This document shows, piece by piece, positions 62,156-64,000 of a stretch of DNA of 64,000 nucleotides (the stretch's first letter is position 1; every line of letters starts with the position of its first letter). A program made the translations under genes and the position numbers. The notes beneath the pieces are model-generated. The model did not search any database, was not told the DNA's origin, and worked only from the letters and a program-made list of their open reading frames with translations. This DNA comes from Rhodosalinus halophilus (GTDB lineage: Bacteria > Pseudomonadota > Alphaproteobacteria > Rhodobacterales > Rhodobacteraceae), in contig NZ_QNTQ01000006.1 in assembly GCF_003298775.1 (NCBI RefSeq), forward strand, positions 62,001-126,000. The letters are read 5' to 3'.

Positions 62156-62505
62156 TGGAGGTCGGCGCGAGCGCGGAACTGACCCGGACCTTTTCCCGCG
62201 CCGAGGTCGAGGCGCTGTCGCATCTCGCCGGAACCGGGGTGCGCGAGAACGTGCCCGAGCCGCTGATCGGCGGGATGATCTCCTGCCTTCTGGGCACGCG
62301 GCTTCCCGGGCACGGCACCAACTGGCTCAAGCAGGATCTGCAGTTCCTCGAGGCCGTGCCGATCGGCGCCGAGCTGACCGCACGGGTCGAGGTCACGCGG
62401 GTGCGACCGGAGAAGTCGCTGATCGACCTGTGGGCGAGCGTGCGCACGGCGGGTGGCACGCTCGTCTGCGAGGGGCGCTCGCTGGTGCTCGCGCGCGGGC
62501 GCTGA
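62155..62505 (+). CDS. second hotdog-fold acyl-CoA-related protein
   Basis: A 116-residue protein resembling MaoC-type hotdogs: LTRTFSRAEVEALSHLAGTG, then PLIGGMISCLLGTRLPGHGTNWLKQDLQF, and VEVTRVRPEKSLIDLWASVR strands. The catalytic Asp-x2-Asn-x-Ile-His of the first protein is missing (GTGVRENVPEP is in its place), so it is probably a partner subunit in a heterodimer. GTG at 62152 or ATG at 62155 both overlap the preceding stop. Confidence 0.8.
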   Translation: MEVGASAELTRTFSRAEVEALSHLAGTGVRENVPEPLIGGMISCLLGTRLPGHGTNWLKQDLQFLEAVPIGAELTARVEVTRVRPEKSLIDLWASVRTAGGTLVCEGRSLVLARGR

Positions 62506-62521
62506 CGCCTCCCGGCGCCGG

Positions 62522-63331
62522 TCAGAGGCGTGCGCGGCGCGCGGGCAGGGGCCGCGCCTGCCTTGCCGCGCTTTCCGCGGCGATCCGGGCGACCAGCGCG
62601 GCGAAGGCCTCCGGTTCCTCGAGATGCGGGCTGTGGCCCGACCGGGCGAAGCGGTGGACACGGCCGCCGGGCACCGCCTGCGCGACCCAGTGCGCAGTCT
62701 CGGGCGGATAGACGCGGCTGCGCGCACCGTAGGCCGCGGTCAGCGGCACGCCGCTGAGCGCGGCGAGATCCTCCCGCGCGTCCATCGCCAGAAGCTCGCG
62801 CCAGAGCGCGGCCATCGCGGCGCCGTCGTTGTCGCGCACCCAGCGCGCCGCGCGCTCCACCAGCGCGTCCGGCGCGCCGGGGGCGAACATGCTGCGGGCG
62901 ATGGCATCGGCACCGGCCGCCCAGTCGCCCGGCACGGGCAGCGGCGCGCCCTCCTGCTGCCGCAGCCCGAGCCGCCAGTCGGGGCCATTGCGGAGCCGCG
63001 GGCCCATCTCGACCGAGAGCATCGCCGCGATCCGCTCCGACCCGTGCCGCGCGCCGAGGCGCCATGCCACCGCCGCGCCCATCGACCAGCCGACCAGCGT
63101 CACCCGGTCGAGACCCCTGGCGTCGAGCAGGCGTGCCAGGGCATCCGCCGCGGCACCGATCCCGCCCGGTCGCTCGCGCGCGCCGCCGTGCCCCGGCAGA
63201 TCCGGCGCGAGGCACCGGAAGCGCCCGGAAAGCCGCGCGATCTGATCGTCGAAGACCGCGCCCCGCATCGTCCAGCCGTGCAGGAACAGGATCGCCGGCC
63301 CCTCGCCCGCGTCGCGGCAGGGCAGGGTCAC
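62522..63331 (-). CDS. alpha/beta hydrolase
   Basis: A 269-residue alpha/beta hydrolase fold enzyme. The oxyanion motif is LFLHGWTMRG (around residues 14-24), the nucleophile elbow is LVGWSMGAAVAWRLG (Ser about 84), and the catalytic His is in ARSGHSPHLEEPEAF. The start codon is GTG at 63331, four bases beyond the livM stop. Esterase or lactonase activity is likely. It converges with the hotdog genes. Confidence 0.85.
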   Translation of the reverse strand: MTLPCRDAGEGPAILFLHGWTMRGAVFDDQIARLSGRFRCLAPDLPGHGGARERPGGIGAAADALARLLDARGLDRVTLVGWSMGAAVAWRLGARHGSERIAAMLSVEMGPRLRNGPDWRLGLRQQEGAPLPVPGDWAAGADAIARSMFAPGAPDALVERAARWVRDNDGAAMAALWRELLAMDAREDLAALSGVPLTAAYGARSRVYPPETAHWVAQAVPGGRVHRFARSGHSPHLEEPEAFAALVARIAAESAARQARPLPARRARL

Positions 63332-63335
63332 CGGA

Positions 63336-64000
63336 TCAGCGCCCCTGCCGCAGCCGGCCCACGATGCCGGTGGGGAAGAAATAGACCGACAGGACGAACA
63401 GGATGCCCAGCCACAGCAGCCAGCGATCGGCGCTGAGCAGCTCGGGCAGGATCGGAACCCCCTCGAAGGCGCCGGCGCCCAGCCCCATCAGCTCCTGCAG
63501 GTAGTTCTGCGCGATCAGCAGCAGCACGGCCCCGATCACCGCGCCGTACATCGTCCCCATGCCGCCGATCACCACCATCAGCAGGATGTCGAGCATGATG
63601 TCGAAGCTGAGCACCGCATCGGGGCCCACGTAGCGGATCCAGACGGCGTAGAGCGCCCCGGCGAAGGCCGCCACGGCGGCCGAGATGCAGGTCGCCGTCG
63701 TGCGGTAGGCCACGACGCGATAACCGATCGACTCGGCGCGAAAGTCGTTCTCGCGGATCGCCTGCAGCACGCGGCCGAAGGGCGAGTTCACGATCCTCAG
63801 CAGCAGCAGGAAAAGCGCCAGAGAGGCGAGGAAGACGAGGTAGTAATTCAGCAGCTTCCCGTTCAGCCGCACTCCGAAGAGCTCGTCGCCGAAGCGGAAG
63901 GCCGGCGTGAGCTCGCGCGGGATGAGAAAGGTCAGCCCGTCCTCGCCGCCGGTGATCTGGGAAAGCTGGCTTACCAGCACGGCGACCGCCGAGGCGACGG
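63336..64000 (-). CDS. livM: branched-chain amino acid ABC transporter permease LivM (5' end beyond the window)
   Basis: The C-terminal 220 residues of a LivM-type inner-membrane permease. The frame stays open to the right edge (position 64000), so the start is not visible. Conserved features are GRVLQAIRENDFRAESIGY, the coupling region, and VVIGGMGTMYGAVIGAVLLLIAQNYLQ, with five or more membrane helices. In LivM the N-terminal half would lie to the right of the window, presumably with livH, livG, livF and the binding protein. It likely belongs to a transporter for hydrophobic amino acids or organic acids. Confidence 0.9.
   Translation of the reverse strand, partial: VASAVAVLVSQLSQITGGEDGLTFLIPRELTPAFRFGDELFGVRLNGKLLNYYLVFLASLALFLLLLRIVNSPFGRVLQAIRENDFRAESIGYRVVAYRTTATCISAAVAAFAGALYAVWIRYVGPDAVLSFDIMLDILLMVVIGGMGTMYGAVIGAVLLLIAQNYLQELMGLGAGAFEGVPILPELLSADRWLLWLGILFVLSVYFFPTGIVGRLRQGR

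Overview
The window is gene-dense, GC-rich chromosomal DNA with about 63 protein genes, short intergenic gaps and many 4-base start/stop overlaps. Gene content points to a marine Rhodobacteraceae (Roseobacter-type) alphaproteobacterium: bchE-bchJ with an FnrL-type site, a Hint_2 protein, mce-DUF1467, paaABCDE and several ABC uptake systems. bchEJ suggests a bacteriochlorophyll maker, although no other pigment gene lies here. I see no tRNA, rRNA, CRISPR array, insertion sequence, integrase or phage gene. No gap without a gene exceeds 300 bases. The first gene (AMP nucleosidase) and the last (livM) run off the window edges.

Layout: 1-6339 holds amn, a VOC protein and class II aldolase pair, a BLUF blue-light sensor, a Na+/Ca2+ exchanger, a methyltransferase and an MFS transporter. 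6349-9996 is the phenylacetyl-CoA epoxidase operon paaABCDE (minus strand), with a clear promoter and a large inverted repeat. 10107-16080 holds an SDR protein, a DUF3137 protein and the isoprenoid operon HDAC-like/xseB/ispA/dxs. 16257-26507 is a nitrogen/polyamine region: argE-like, an ectoine-hydrolase-like M24 protein, a class III aminotransferase and a GntR regulator on the minus strand, divergent from a potFGHI-type ABC transporter and an FAD oxidase. A perfect TGATCA-centred palindrome lies between the divergent units and a second copy precedes the aminotransferase.

26544-33515 holds a DMT transporter, an outer-membrane barrel, msrB-msrA, queG, a GST, mtgA, and a translationally coupled pair of a Hint_2 protein and a HlyC-type lysine acyltransferase. 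33707-40174 is gltB/GFA/gltD. 40397-50210 holds uppP, carB, bchEJ, a cyclopropane-fatty-acid synthase and aspS. 50220-57078 is mostly housekeeping and small signalling genes (response regulator, mce, DUF1467, EI24, nitroreductase, radC, thiolase, an HPt-like protein, beta-carbonic anhydrase). 57217-64000 holds asd, an MFS transporter, a TetR-controlled acyl-CoA ligase/hotdog cluster, and a converging hydrolase/livM unit.

The best candidates for undescribed biology are the Hint_2/acyltransferase pair, whose Hint protein has only one lysine, and the combination of ectoine-hydrolase-like, ArgE-like and aminotransferase genes beside a putrescine-type transporter and GntR operators. Two families of palindromic intergenic repeats are also present.
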